Shown: positions 15,511 to 23,916 of the stretch, piece after piece
Numbering within the stretch: the first letter of the stretch is position 1
How the letters are laid out: every line of letters begins with the position of its first letter
Origin: an uncultured Eubacteriales bacterium
GTDB taxonomy: Bacteria; Bacillota; Clostridia; Oscillospirales; CAG-272
Assembly (NCBI GenBank): GCA_958352145.1
Contig: CATWNM010000027.1
Span: 1 to 33,344 of the forward strand
Direction of reading: 5' to 3'
DNA: 33,344 nt
The notes under the pieces: generated by a model
Databases searched by the model: none
Seen by the model: only the letters and a program-made list of their open reading frames with translations
Told to the model about the DNA's origin: nothing
Made by a program: the position numbers and the translations under genes

Positions 15511-15528
15511 CTGCCGTGGCAGTCCTTT
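15511..15528 (-). promoter_or_regulatory. Distant ribosome binding site of lon with an intervening stem-loop
   Basis: AAAGGA (15528-15523, minus strand) is followed directly by CTGC-CACG-GCAG (15522-15511), a 4-bp stem with a tetraloop, then 9 nt to the ATG. Folding this hairpin would reduce the spacing from 21 nt to about 9. No closer ribosome binding site is present. Confidence 0.45.
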
Positions 15529-15555
15529 CGCTTAACAACAATACTTCAATTTAAT

Positions 15556-15564
15556 AGTATACCA
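15556..15564 (-). promoter_or_regulatory. Extended -10 promoter of lon
   Basis: TGG-TATACT on the minus strand gives an extended -10 (TGnTATAAT type). The -35 area at 17 nt (TAGAAA) is poor. It predicts a leader of about 48 nt before the lon ATG. The 337-bp gap from 15502 to 15838 holds this promoter, the infC promoter and the infC leader. I see no gene in it. Confidence 0.6.
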
Positions 15565-15658
15565 TATATGCCGGCCGATTTCTATAGGCGAGGTCAAAAA
15601 AATTGCATTGATTTTTCAGTTTTTTTCGTGCTTTCGGCCGGAAAAATTAAAAAAGGGA

Positions 15659-15687
15659 TTGACAAGGTTTTTGGGATGTGGTATACT
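15659..15687 (+). promoter_or_regulatory. Strong sigma-A promoter of the infC-rpmI-rplT operon
   Basis: Consensus TTGACA (15659-15664), a 17-nt spacer and TATACT (15682-15687) preceded by TG at the extended position. It lies about 150 nt before infC, leaving a leader of about 145 nt. Confidence 0.85.
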
Positions 15688-15825
15688 TTCGGCGTAATAA
15701 AGAAGAATGTACTCCGTTCTCACCCGGCAGTATTCTGCGGCCGCGGTTAATATCAGAAATGCAGCCGGTATCCGGCGTATTGTTTGTGTGCGGAGAAATT
15801 TTTCTCCGCATTTTATTTTCTTCTT
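15688..15825 (+). ncRNA. infC operon leader with attenuator, probable L20-type autoregulatory leader
   Basis: The leader ends in a clear intrinsic terminator: TGCGGAGAAA (15789-15798) pairs with TTTCTCCGCA (15801-15810), followed by TTTTATTTTCTTCTT (15811-15825), just before the infC ribosome binding site. Smaller stems lie upstream: GCAG-TATT-CTGC near 15738 and GCCGG-TAT-CCGGC near 15764. In many Firmicutes this operon is controlled by L20, which binds the leader and favours termination. The architecture fits that system. The L20-binding motif itself was not aligned, so its identity is inferred from position and layout. Confidence 0.65.
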
Positions 15826-15838
15826 GGAGGTGTTTAGC

Positions 15839-16357
15839 ATTAGCGCAAAGGATTCGACACAGATCAACGACGATATCAGAGTCAGAGAAGTACGTGTTAT
15901 CGGAGCGGACGGAGAACAGATCGGCATCCTTTCAACGGACGACGCAAAGGAACTTGCTTACGGCAAGGGACTGGATCTTGTCATGATGTCGCCGCAGGCG
16001 GAGCCGCCGGTATGCCGCATTATGGACTATGGCAAGTATCGCTTCGAGAAAGACAAGCGGCAAAAAGAGGCGCGCAAAAAGCAGCAGATCGTCAAAGTCA
16101 AGGAAGTGCAGCTTTCCTGCCGCATCGATACGCATGATTTTCAGACGCGTGTCAATCAGGCGCGCAAGTTTCTGGAGGGCGGCGATAAAGTCAAGGCGAT
16201 TATCCGCTTTAAGGGACGGGAAATGGCGCATCAGGATATCGGACGTTCCATGCTGGAAAAATTCCTTGCGGCATGCGACGGCGCAGGCGTTTCTGAGAAG
16301 GGCATTTCAATGGAGGGCAGGTTCATGTCCGCCGTTTTGTCGCCCGTAAAAAAATAA
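15839..16357 (+). CDS. infC: Translation initiation factor IF-3, ATT start codon
   Basis: A 172-aa factor that binds the 30S subunit, keeps the subunits apart and proofreads the initiator tRNA and start codon. The N-domain opens SAKDSTQINDDIRVREVRVI, then GKGLDLVMMSPQAEPPVCRI and MDYGKYRFEKDKRQKEARKK. The C-domain begins VKVKEVQLSCRIDTHDF and ends GRFMSAVLSPVKK, all normal for the family. No ATG, GTG or TTG lies at the right place. GGAGG (15826-15830) is 8 nt before an ATT at 15839, and that start gives the exact family N-terminus. A longer in-frame ORF from 15707 would run through the leader terminator and is rejected. Confidence 0.93.
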   Translation: MSAKDSTQINDDIRVREVRVIGADGEQIGILSTDDAKELAYGKGLDLVMMSPQAEPPVCRIMDYGKYRFEKDKRQKEARKKQQIVKVKEVQLSCRIDTHDFQTRVNQARKFLEGGDKVKAIIRFKGREMAHQDIGRSMLEKFLAACDGAGVSEKGISMEGRFMSAVLSPVKK

Positions 16358-16414
16358 TCCGGACATTTTCGCAAATCTGTATATTTTATGAATGAATCAA
16401 AAGGAGACAGAACC

Positions 16415-16609
16415 ATGGGAAAAATTAAGACACATAAAGCGTCGGCAAAGAGATTTGACGTCACCGGCGGCGGAAAAGTCAAAATGAATCATTCGCAGCA
16501 TCGCCATAAGCTCGGTATCAAAACCGCCAAGCGCAAGAGATCGCTTCGCAAGGGCGCATACCTCAGCGCATCGATGGCTCCCACAATCAAAGCGCTCATT
16601 CAGAAATAA
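16415..16609 (+). CDS. rpmI: Large ribosomal subunit protein bL35
   Basis: A 64-aa basic ribosomal protein starting MGKIKTHKASAKRFDVTGGG, with the family middle HRHKLGIKTAKRKRSLRKG. AAGGAG stands about 8 nt before the ATG at 16415, so the in-frame extension to 16388 is discarded. It is the second gene of the IF3-L35-L20 operon and would be controlled by the leader upstream of infC. Confidence 0.97.
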   Translation: MGKIKTHKASAKRFDVTGGGKVKMNHSQHRHKLGIKTAKRKRSLRKGAYLSASMAPTIKALIQK

Positions 16610-16649
16610 TCGGGCGTCGTAAAATCAGGAATTTGGAGGATTCAATAAA

Positions 16650-17003
16650 ATGGCTAGAGTAAAAGGCGCTATGATGACGCGCAAGAGAAGAAAAAGCGTA
16701 TTAAAGGCGGCAAAAGGCTATTGGGGTGCAAAGAGCAAGCATTTTAAGATGGCCAAACAGGCCGTGCTCAAGAGCGGCAATTATGCTTTTGCAGGCAGAA
16801 AAATGAAAAAGAGAGACATGCGCTCTCTCTGGATTACGAGAATTTCCGCACAGGCAAAGGCATGCGGCATGAATTATTCGACGTTTATGCACGGACTCAA
16901 GCTTGCGGGGATCGAACTGAACAGAAAAATGCTTTCCGAAATCGCGGTTTATGATAAGGAAGCATTTGCCTCGCTTGCGGAAAAAGCAAAAGCTGCACTT
17001 TGA
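16650..17003 (+). CDS. rplT: Large ribosomal subunit protein bL20
   Basis: A 117-aa ribosomal protein. The basic N-terminal extension (MARVKGAMMTRKRRKSVLKA) and the globular C-domain (KKRDMRSLWITRISAQAKAC, then GLKLAGIELNRKMLSEIAVY) are typical. It binds 23S rRNA early in 50S assembly and, in many bacteria, represses its own operon through the leader. GGAGG lies 10 nt before the ATG. It closes the operon, and a terminator follows within 10 nt of its stop. Confidence 0.98.
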   Translation: MARVKGAMMTRKRRKSVLKAAKGYWGAKSKHFKMAKQAVLKSGNYAFAGRKMKKRDMRSLWITRISAQAKACGMNYSTFMHGLKLAGIELNRKMLSEIAVYDKEAFASLAEKAKAAL

Positions 17004-17012
17004 TTCAAATAG

Positions 17013-17037
17013 AAACCCGGTAAAACGCCGGGTTTTT
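17013..17037 (+). terminator. Intrinsic terminator after rplT
   Basis: AAACCCGG (17013-17020) pairs with CCGGGTTT (17028-17035) around a 7-nt loop, and the arm runs into TTTTT. A second small hairpin (AACGG-CGTA-CCGTT) lies near 17060. No convincing promoter was found between here and the next gene, so read-through is likely. Confidence 0.85.
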
Positions 17038-17104
17038 GGCGTTTTTAGGGCGCTTTTGAACGGCGTACCGTTTCACCGGAAATTTGCTTTTTTGGAGGCC
17101 GCTT

Positions 17105-17935
17105 GTGCTTGAAAATATCTATATCGGCAGCAGAGCGAACCCGCTTGTCGTAAAATATGCGAAGCTTGCGGATAAAAAATATCGGCAGCAGGACGAATTG
17201 TTTCTGTGTGAGGGAGCAAAACTATTTTCCGAGGCGGTCATGTGCCGCGCCGGTATCGAGGCGGTGCTTCTGCGCGAGGGCGGCGTGAGCCGTCTTACAT
17301 CCGAAACGCTGGATGTGATGCGGGATCTTCGCGTATATGCGCAGACGCGCCTGCATACGCTTTCCGCGTCTGCTTTTGATAAAATTAGCAGTGAGAAGTC
17401 TCCTGACGGCGTGATCTGCGTTTTGAATTGGCTAAGCGGCATTCGGATGATTCCGGCGTTTGCAGAAGCTGACGCGGCGCGCTATGCAGGGGAAAAGCTG
17501 ATGTTCATATGCTCTGTGCGCGATCCGGGCAATGCGGGAACGATTGTTCGGAGCGCGACGGCTTTCGGCTTTGACCGGCTGATTTTCAGCGCGGACAGCG
17601 CGGATCTTTACAGCGGCCGCGCTATGCGCGCCGCAATGGGTGCGCTTTTCAAAATCAAGATCGATATTGTTGAACAGCTTGTGCCGGTCATTTCGGCGCT
17701 GACCGCTTCGGGGCGCCGCGTATTTGCCGCTGAACTTCGTCCCGGTGCGATTTCTGCGGATGCGGCCGGCATCCGGCAAAGCGATTGTTTTTTGATCGGT
17801 AATGAGGGACATGGAATACCGCCTGCGCTTTCAGCGGCATGCTCCGGCAGCGTCTGTATTCCGATCCGGCAGGATTCGGAATCTTTAAACGCCGCCGTAG
17901 CCGCATCGATTTTTGCGTTTATGCAGCGGTCATAA
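17105..17935 (+). CDS. SpoU/TrmH family RNA 2'-O-ribose methyltransferase (RlmB/TsnR-like)
   Basis: A 276-aa SPOUT-fold enzyme. GTG at 17105 is chosen because GGAGG lies 6 nt upstream. An upstream TTG in frame (17084) overlaps that site. The N-terminal substrate-binding domain begins RANPLVVKYAKLADKKYRQQ with LCEGAKL. The SpoU motifs are DPGNAGTIVRSATAFG (motif 1), FLIGNEGHGIPPAL (motif 2) and DSESLNAAVAASIFAF (motif 3). These make the deep trefoil knot that binds SAM. The target could be 23S rRNA (as for RlmB or the related YsgA), but the sequence does not tell which nucleotide. It precedes dprA by 22 nt. Confidence 0.92.
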   Translation: MLENIYIGSRANPLVVKYAKLADKKYRQQDELFLCEGAKLFSEAVMCRAGIEAVLLREGGVSRLTSETLDVMRDLRVYAQTRLHTLSASAFDKISSEKSPDGVICVLNWLSGIRMIPAFAEADAARYAGEKLMFICSVRDPGNAGTIVRSATAFGFDRLIFSADSADLYSGRAMRAAMGALFKIKIDIVEQLVPVISALTASGRRVFAAELRPGAISADAAGIRQSDCFLIGNEGHGIPPALSAACSGSVCIPIRQDSESLNAAVAASIFAFMQRS

Positions 17936-17957
17936 CCGCGGCGGAAAGGGTATATGT

Positions 17958-19229
17958 ATGAGTGAGAGCTTATATTGGACATGGCTTAGCACGCGGCTCG
18001 GCGCAGCCAGCCCGTATCTCGCGCCGCTCGTAACAAAATATGTATCCGCAAAGGCGATTTACGAGGCCGGCCGCGAGGAACTTCTGTCTGTCGAGCGGCT
18101 GCCTGAGCGGATTCGCCTGCGGCTTTTGGATCGGGACCTTTCAAGGTCCGAGCGGATTTTGGAGGTGTGCGGACGGCTTGGGATCGGCATTCTTACATAC
18201 GGCGATCCCCGGTATCCGGCCATTTTAAAGTATATTGCTGCGCCGCCTGCGGTCCTTTATTTCAAAGGGCAGCCTGTAGATTTTGACAAACGGTTTTGCG
18301 TCGGAATCGTCGGCACGCTCAGAATGAGCGAGAACGGCAGAGATATGGCGTATCGCTTGGGCTACGATCTTGCTTCGGCCGGGGCGGTGATCGTCAGCGG
18401 AATGGCGCTTGGAATCGACGGCATGTCGGCTGCGGGTGCGCTGGATGCGCAGGCGGCGACTGTAGCAGTGCTTGGCTGCGGGTTGGATCGCGTGTACCCG
18501 GCTGTCCATGCAAAGCTTTGCAAAAACATATTGAACGACGGGCTTCTGCTCAGTGAATATCCGCCCGGTACAGAACCGGACGGGCGTAATTTCCCGCAGC
18601 GGAATCGTTTAATCAGCGGTTTGTCGAGATGTACGCTCGTCGTCGAGGCGGGCGCATCCAGCGGCGCGCTGATTACGGCGCGAAATGCGATCCGGCAAGG
18701 CCGTCCTGTATTTGCTGTCCCCGGAAACGTCGGCCTGCAGGGCAGTGCCGGTACCAATGAACTGATTAAAAACGGGGCGCGGCTTGCGACTTGCGCTGCG
18801 GATATCGTATCCGCGTTTGATCCTGCCGCATTCCCGGATGTTGACGTTTGCGCCATCGGTAGCAAGCGGTACGACGCCGAGCGCGCGATGCGCCGCTATG
18901 GCGTCGGCACCGGAAACTCCGGCGCGAGATTCATACGCCTGCGCAAAAATGCCGCCGGTACGGACGGCTTTGCGGAAGAAATGGCGGATACGCTGCAGGG
19001 CGGCGGAGAAGAAACTTCGGAACATCCGGCGTTTGTCATGCTGCCCGAGTGTGAGAAAGCCGTATATGACGCTTTGCCGGAGGAAGGCGGCGTCAGTGTA
19101 GACATGATAGTCAGCAGCACCGGCCAGACGGTCGCAGATGTGAGTATGCATTTGATCTCCCTGTCGGTGAAAGGACTGGCCGTCAGTCTTCCGGGCAACC
19201 GGTATTGCAGATTGCCTGGCATTAAGTAA
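17958..19229 (+). CDS. dprA: DNA-processing protein DprA
   Basis: A 423-aa protein that loads RecA on single-stranded DNA taken up during transformation. ATG 17958 has AAAGGG 7 nt before it, and the in-frame extension to 17913 overlaps the preceding gene. Domains are an N-terminal helical (SAM-like) part (about 1-70), then the Rossmann-like core with CVGIVGTLRMSENGRDMAYR, VSGMALGIDGMSAAGAL, VLGCGLDRVYP and the diagnostic SEYPPGTEPDGRNFPQRNR. A C-terminal winged helix (about 360-420, PEEGGVSVDMIVSSTGQTVA) follows a charged linker. Some positions of the family loop differ (VGTLRMS instead of VGSR-type). DprA is widespread even in strains not known to be competent, and topA follows it as in many Firmicutes. 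Confidence 0.95.
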   Translation: MSESLYWTWLSTRLGAASPYLAPLVTKYVSAKAIYEAGREELLSVERLPERIRLRLLDRDLSRSERILEVCGRLGIGILTYGDPRYPAILKYIAAPPAVLYFKGQPVDFDKRFCVGIVGTLRMSENGRDMAYRLGYDLASAGAVIVSGMALGIDGMSAAGALDAQAATVAVLGCGLDRVYPAVHAKLCKNILNDGLLLSEYPPGTEPDGRNFPQRNRLISGLSRCTLVVEAGASSGALITARNAIRQGRPVFAVPGNVGLQGSAGTNELIKNGARLATCAADIVSAFDPAAFPDVDVCAIGSKRYDAERAMRRYGVGTGNSGARFIRLRKNAAGTDGFAEEMADTLQGGGEETSEHPAFVMLPECEKAVYDALPEEGGVSVDMIVSSTGQTVADVSMHLISLSVKGLAVSLPGNRYCRLPGIK

Positions 19230-19258
19230 GAAAGGAACTGCACCAGCAGAGATATAGA

Positions 19259-21538
19259 ATGGCAAATTTGGTAATTGTGGAATCGCCGTCAAAGGCGAGT
19301 ACGATCAAAAGCTATCTTGGGAGCAACTATAAAGTGGTCGCCTCAAAAGGACATGTCCGCGATCTGCCGAAAAGTACGCTCGGCGTGGATATTGAGAATA
19401 ATTTTGCGGCGCATTATATCAATATTCGCGGGAAAGGCGATTTGATAAAGTCTTTGAAAAAGGACGCCAAGGCAGCAAATAAAGTCTTTTTGGCCACCGA
19501 CCCCGACCGTGAGGGAGAGGCGATCTCCTGGCATTTGGCGAACGCGCTTGGGCTCGAGCCCGAAAAATGCTGCCGCGTCGCTTTTAACGAAGTGACAAAG
19601 AGTGCGGTTAAGGACGCGATCAAGCATCCGCGTGAGATTGATATGGAGCTTGTAAATTCGCAGCAGGCCAGGCGAATCTTGGATCGCATTGTGGGCTATA
19701 AGTTGAGTCCTTTCCTTTGGAAAAGCGTCAAGAGCGGGCTGTCTGCCGGACGTGTGCAGTCTGTGGCGACGCGTATCATTGTGGAGCGCGAGGCGGAAAT
19801 CCGCGCGTTTGTCAAGCAGGAGTATTGGACGCTGGATGCGCTGCTGCGCACAGCGGACGGCAAGCCGGTCAAAGCGCGCCTTGCCGGTAAAGGCAAACAA
19901 AAGATAAAACTCGCTTCAAAAGCGGATGTCGACGCTGTGTTGCAGGTCTTGGCGGGTGAGGCGTTTTCCTGTATTTCGGTAAAAAAAGCGGCGAAAAATA
20001 AACAGCCTGCGCCGCCGTTCACAACCTCTACCATGCAGCAGGAGGCTTCGCGGAAATTGGGTTTTCAGTCTCAGCGGGTTATGAAAGTGGCGCAGGAACT
20101 GTACGAGGGAATCAATCTTGGCGCTGAAAACGGCGGCGTGCAGGGTATTATCACGTACATGCGTACCGATTCTCTGCGGATTTCCGCAGAAGCGCAGAGT
20201 GCCGCGCTCGAATTGATTGCCGGAAAGTATGGAGACAGCTATTGCCCCGCGCGCCCCAGAGTTTATAAAACAAAGGCGGGCGCACAGGATGCGCATGAGG
20301 CGATCCGCCCGTCGAATGCGGCGCTGGAGCCTGCGCAGATTCGAAAATTTCTGACAAACGATCAGTATAAATTATATAAGCTGATTTGGGACCGCTTTAT
20401 TGCAAGTCAGATGGCCGCCGCCGTCTTTGATACCGAAACGATTGAATTCGATGCGGGCGGCTATCGCTTCCGAACCAGCGGCTACACCGTGAAATTCCAG
20501 GGATATATGGCGGTGTACGAGGAGTCTCTGGATGAGCCGTCAAAAACCGACGGCATGGATATTGAAAAAAATGAGAAAATTCCGCCGATTGCGGAAGGGG
20601 ATCGCCTGACGGCCGAAAAATTTGATCCGCAGCAGCATTTTACAGAGCCGCCTCCGCGGTTTACCGAGGCTTCGCTGATTAAGTTTTTGGAAGAAAAGGG
20701 AATCGGGCGCCCCAGTACGTACGCGCCGATCATTACGACGATCGTCGCGCGGAATTACGTGTCGCGCGATGGAAAATCGCTTGTCCCCACACCGCTCGGA
20801 GAAACGACGACCAAACTGATGATCGAAAATTTCCCGGAAATCGTGGATTATGCGTTTACCGCGCAGATGGAGGACCAGCTTGACGGCATCGCGCATGGCG
20901 ACAGTACGATGACCCAGGTGCTCAGCGATTTTTATACCGATTTTGCCAAAGCGCTTTCGGCGGCGGAGGCGCATTATCAGAAAGAGAAAATCGAGCTGCC
21001 CACCGAGGAGACCGACCTGATCTGCGAAAAGTGCGGCAGTAAAATGGTTGTGAAAAGCGGCCGTTACGGACGGTTTGCAGCATGTCCGAATTATCCGGCC
21101 TGCAAAAATACCAAGCCGCTTGACAAGGACGGCGCCGAGGCGGAGGAGGAGAAAAAGCCGGTGATCGCCGATTTTAAGTGCGAATTGTGCGGCGGAGACA
21201 TGGTGCTTCGAACCGGACGGTACGGGAGCTTTTATGCCTGCGTCAATTATCCGAAATGCAAGTTTACCAAGCAGCGTACCAAAGATATCGGCGTGGCCTG
21301 CCCAAAATGCGGTGCGAAGATCGTATCTAAAATCGGGCGGAACCGGACGGTATTTTACAGTTGCGAGCGGTATCCGGACTGCGATTTTTCCTCATGGGAT
21401 ATGCCGACCGCGGAAACATGCCCGCAGTGCGGCAAGATGCTGTTTCGGAAAAAAGGGAAAAATCAGTTGATTTGTCATGATAAGGAATGCGGTTACAAGG
21501 CGGATACGCCGGCGACCGCAGAGACAGAGGAAGAATAA
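19259..21538 (+). CDS. topA: DNA topoisomerase I (type IA)
   Basis: A 759-aa enzyme that relaxes negative supercoils. The TOPRIM domain (about 3-120) holds E9 (VIVESPSKA) and D81-P-D83-R-E85 (ATDPDREGEAIS). The catalytic tyrosine is Y300 in IITYMRTDSLRIS. The gate region includes KGIGRPSTYAPIITTI near 480. The C-terminus has four cysteine-rich zinc-ribbon repeats at about 589-615, 641-667, 681-708 and 721-744, the first three with the CxxC-GRYG-type spacing. The length and repeat number are normal for Clostridia. A ribosome binding site is weak or far (AAGGA 22 nt upstream). The next gene starts directly at its stop codon. Confidence 0.97.
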   Translation: MANLVIVESPSKASTIKSYLGSNYKVVASKGHVRDLPKSTLGVDIENNFAAHYINIRGKGDLIKSLKKDAKAANKVFLATDPDREGEAISWHLANALGLEPEKCCRVAFNEVTKSAVKDAIKHPREIDMELVNSQQARRILDRIVGYKLSPFLWKSVKSGLSAGRVQSVATRIIVEREAEIRAFVKQEYWTLDALLRTADGKPVKARLAGKGKQKIKLASKADVDAVLQVLAGEAFSCISVKKAAKNKQPAPPFTTSTMQQEASRKLGFQSQRVMKVAQELYEGINLGAENGGVQGIITYMRTDSLRISAEAQSAALELIAGKYGDSYCPARPRVYKTKAGAQDAHEAIRPSNAALEPAQIRKFLTNDQYKLYKLIWDRFIASQMAAAVFDTETIEFDAGGYRFRTSGYTVKFQGYMAVYEESLDEPSKTDGMDIEKNEKIPPIAEGDRLTAEKFDPQQHFTEPPPRFTEASLIKFLEEKGIGRPSTYAPIITTIVARNYVSRDGKSLVPTPLGETTTKLMIENFPEIVDYAFTAQMEDQLDGIAHGDSTMTQVLSDFYTDFAKALSAAEAHYQKEKIELPTEETDLICEKCGSKMVVKSGRYGRFAACPNYPACKNTKPLDKDGAEAEEEKKPVIADFKCELCGGDMVLRTGRYGSFYACVNYPKCKFTKQRTKDIGVACPKCGAKIVSKIGRNRTVFYSCERYPDCDFSSWDMPTAETCPQCGKMLFRKKGKNQLICHDKECGYKADTPATAETEEE

Positions 21539-22879
21539 TTGGCACGGATTGAAGTTATCGGCGCAGGTCTTGCCGGATGCGAAGCCGCATGGCAGGCGGC
21601 GGAGCGCGGCGTGCATGTAGCGCTTTATGAAATGAAGCCGCAAAAAATGACGCCGGCGCACCACAGTGAACTTTTTGCAGAGCTTGTCTGCTCAAATTCC
21701 CTGCGTTCGGATTCTGTCGCGAACGCGGTCGGGCTGCTGAAAGCGGAAATGCGCCTGCTGAACTCTCTAATTATGGAGGCAGCGTATTCAAACGCAGTCC
21801 CTGCGGGCAGCGCGCTGGCTGTAGATCGGGAAGGATTTTCGGCATATATTACCGACCGTATCCGCCGTCATCCGAATATCGAAGTGATCGAGAAAGAAGT
21901 ATTCGAACTGCCGCGCGCGGGGATTGCGGTCGTCGCGTCGGGACCGCTTACCTCCGAGCCTTTGTCCGAGGCGATCAGTCGTTTTGTCGGCGGTAAAAAG
22001 CTGTACTTTTTCGATGCGGCGGCGCCGATTGTAGAATTTTCCAGCATTGATATGAACACGGCGTTTTTTGCTTCCCGTTATGGAAAGGGAGACGCCTCTT
22101 ATATCAATTGTCCGATGACAAAGGAACAGTATGATTCTTTCTATGAAGCGCTGATCTGTGCTAGGGAAGCGCCCCTGAAGGATTTTGACCGGGAGCAGCA
22201 GCGCGAGCCTGCCGTCTTTGAGGGCTGCATGCCGGTCGAGGTCATGGCGCGACGGGGATATGATACGCTTCGCTTTGGCCCGATGAAGCCGGTCGGCCTG
22301 CCGCTGCCCAATACGGGCAAAGAGGCGTATGCCGTTGTGCAGCTTCGGCAGGATGACGCGGCCGCGTCCCTTTTCAATATGGTGGGATTTCAGACGCATT
22401 TGACCTTCAGCGAACAAAAACGTGTGTTTTCTATGATTCCGGGGCTGGAAAACGCGGAGTTTGTCCGATATGGCGTCATGCATAGAAACACTTATTTGCA
22501 TTCTCCCGGACTTTTGGACGCCGATTATTCTGTCCGCACGTCGCCGGATCTGTTTTTCGCAGGGCAGATGACCGGTGTCGAGGGGTATGTGGAATCGGCG
22601 GCGTCCGGACTGGTTGCGGGGATCAACGCGGCGATGCGCGCGCTGGAGAAGCCGCGCGTGCTGTTTCCGCAAAAGACAGTGATCGGTGCGATGGCCGGGT
22701 ATATCAGTTCCGGCGGTGTGGGAAATTTCCAACCGATGAATGCTAATTTCGGACTCGTCCCGCCGCTTGGTGAGCGAATCCGTGGCGGCAAAAGCGTGAA
22801 AAACGAAGCGTTGGCGGCTCGGTCTTTGGCTGTGCTGCGCGAGATGTCAGAATCTATAAATAAAAGTCGAGAGGCGTAA
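21539..22879 (+). CDS. trmFO: Methylenetetrahydrofolate-tRNA-(uracil-5-)-methyltransferase TrmFO
   Basis: A 446-aa FAD enzyme that makes m5U54 in the T-loop of tRNA using methylenetetrahydrofolate. The FAD-binding motif VIGAGLAGCEAAWQA (6-20), the family block HHSELFAELVCSNSLRS with C51, and EGCMPVEVMARRGYDTLRFG with the second conserved cysteine are present. The C-terminal part has FFAGQMTGVEGYVESAASG, which binds FAD. It starts with TTG, the base right after the topA stop, with AGAGGAAG 5 nt upstream, so the two are coupled. This topA-trmFO order is common in Firmicutes. Confidence 0.96.
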   Translation: MARIEVIGAGLAGCEAAWQAAERGVHVALYEMKPQKMTPAHHSELFAELVCSNSLRSDSVANAVGLLKAEMRLLNSLIMEAAYSNAVPAGSALAVDREGFSAYITDRIRRHPNIEVIEKEVFELPRAGIAVVASGPLTSEPLSEAISRFVGGKKLYFFDAAAPIVEFSSIDMNTAFFASRYGKGDASYINCPMTKEQYDSFYEALICAREAPLKDFDREQQREPAVFEGCMPVEVMARRGYDTLRFGPMKPVGLPLPNTGKEAYAVVQLRQDDAAASLFNMVGFQTHLTFSEQKRVFSMIPGLENAEFVRYGVMHRNTYLHSPGLLDADYSVRTSPDLFFAGQMTGVEGYVESAASGLVAGINAAMRALEKPRVLFPQKTVIGAMAGYISSGGVGNFQPMNANFGLVPPLGERIRGGKSVKNEALAARSLAVLREMSESINKSREA

Positions 22880-22883
22880 AGCG

Positions 22884-23912
22884 ATGAAAATCATCATAGA
22901 CGTAATGAGCGGAGACAAGGCTCCGTCTGAGATAATCAAAGGCGCTGTGCTGGCGTATAGAGAATTTGGCGTTGAGATCACTATGACCGGTCACCGGGAG
23001 ACGATCGAGCGTATCGCAGCGGAAGCAGGACTGGATATTTCGCCGCTGTCCATTGTGAATACCGATGTGGTAATCAATATGGAGGATCCTGCGCTCAGCG
23101 TGGTTCGGGACAAAAATACGTCTTCTATGGCGATCGGCTTGCAGATGCTTTCGAGAGGGGAGGGCGACGCGTTTGTCAGCGCAGGAAATACAGGGGCACT
23201 GCTTGCGGGCGCAACGCTGATCGTCCGCCGGATCAAGGGTATTCATCGCGCTGCGATCGGTACGGTCATGCCTTTTTCTACGCCGGTGCTTCTTTTGGAT
23301 TCGGGGGCGAATCTGGAAATTGATGAGAAAACGCTGGAGCAGTTTGCAGTTATGGGCTCCGTATACATGGAAAAAATATACGGTCTTGACTGCGCGCGCG
23401 TTGGTCTGTTGAACAACGGTACCGAGCCGACCAAAGGTCCGGCCTTGTACAAGGACGCCTACCGGCTGCTTGAAGCGTCCGAAACGATCAATTTTGTCGG
23501 CAACGTAGAGGGAAAAGAAGTGCCGTTTGACGCATGCGATGTGCTGGTGTGCGATGGTTTTACCGGCAATATCATGCTGAAAACGGTCGAGGGATTAAGC
23601 AAATTTTTTATGAGCACGCTCAAAGGTGTGTTTGGGCAAAATCTGCTTACAAAGGCCAGTGCGATTCCGCTGCGCGGTTCGATTGCCGCATTTAAAAAAC
23701 AGTTTGATTCAGCGGAACATGGCGGCGCGCCGCTGCTCGGTATTTCAAAGCCGGTTATCAAGGCGCACGGTTCTTCGGATGCGCGCGCGATTTTAAATGC
23801 GGTCCGGCAGGCGATTGCTTATATCGACACCGGGATTATTTATGATATTGCGGCGCACGCAAGTGATTTTCAGGCACAAGCGGAACCTGCGGTGATTTCG
23901 GATCGGACGTGA
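22884..23912 (+). CDS. plsX: Phosphate acyltransferase PlsX
   Basis: A 342-aa enzyme that makes acyl-phosphate from acyl-ACP for membrane phospholipid synthesis with PlsY. The start KIIIDVMSGDKAP, the block DAFVSAGNTGALLAGATLIV, the segment VGLLNNGTEPTKGPALYKDA and DVLVCDGFTGNIMLKTVEG are family landmarks. It follows trmFO by 4 nt. In Bacillus this gene precedes fabD, fabG and acpP before rnc, but here rnc starts 4 nt after plsX and no acpP lies between. Confidence 0.96.
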   Translation: MKIIIDVMSGDKAPSEIIKGAVLAYREFGVEITMTGHRETIERIAAEAGLDISPLSIVNTDVVINMEDPALSVVRDKNTSSMAIGLQMLSRGEGDAFVSAGNTGALLAGATLIVRRIKGIHRAAIGTVMPFSTPVLLLDSGANLEIDEKTLEQFAVMGSVYMEKIYGLDCARVGLLNNGTEPTKGPALYKDAYRLLEASETINFVGNVEGKEVPFDACDVLVCDGFTGNIMLKTVEGLSKFFMSTLKGVFGQNLLTKASAIPLRGSIAAFKKQFDSAEHGGAPLLGISKPVIKAHGSSDARAILNAVRQAIAYIDTGIIYDIAAHASDFQAQAEPAVISDRT

Positions 23913-23916
23913 GATT

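Noticed and set aside
15592..15598. CtsR-like half site GGTCAAA near the lon promoter
   Set aside because: Only one half of the direct repeat is present, and the second is not recognisable. Heat-shock control cannot be claimed.
15707..15838. N-terminal extension of infC from an upstream ATG
   Set aside because: It would translate through the leader terminator, has no ribosome binding site and does not match IF3 proteins.
17056..17084. Promoter for the SpoU methyltransferase gene (TTGAAC with 17-nt spacing)
   Set aside because: The -10 at that spacing is GAAATT, too poor to support a call.
21788..22732. Open frame of 314 codons on the minus strand
   Set aside because: It lies entirely opposite trmFO, has no motif and a basic, low-quality composition.
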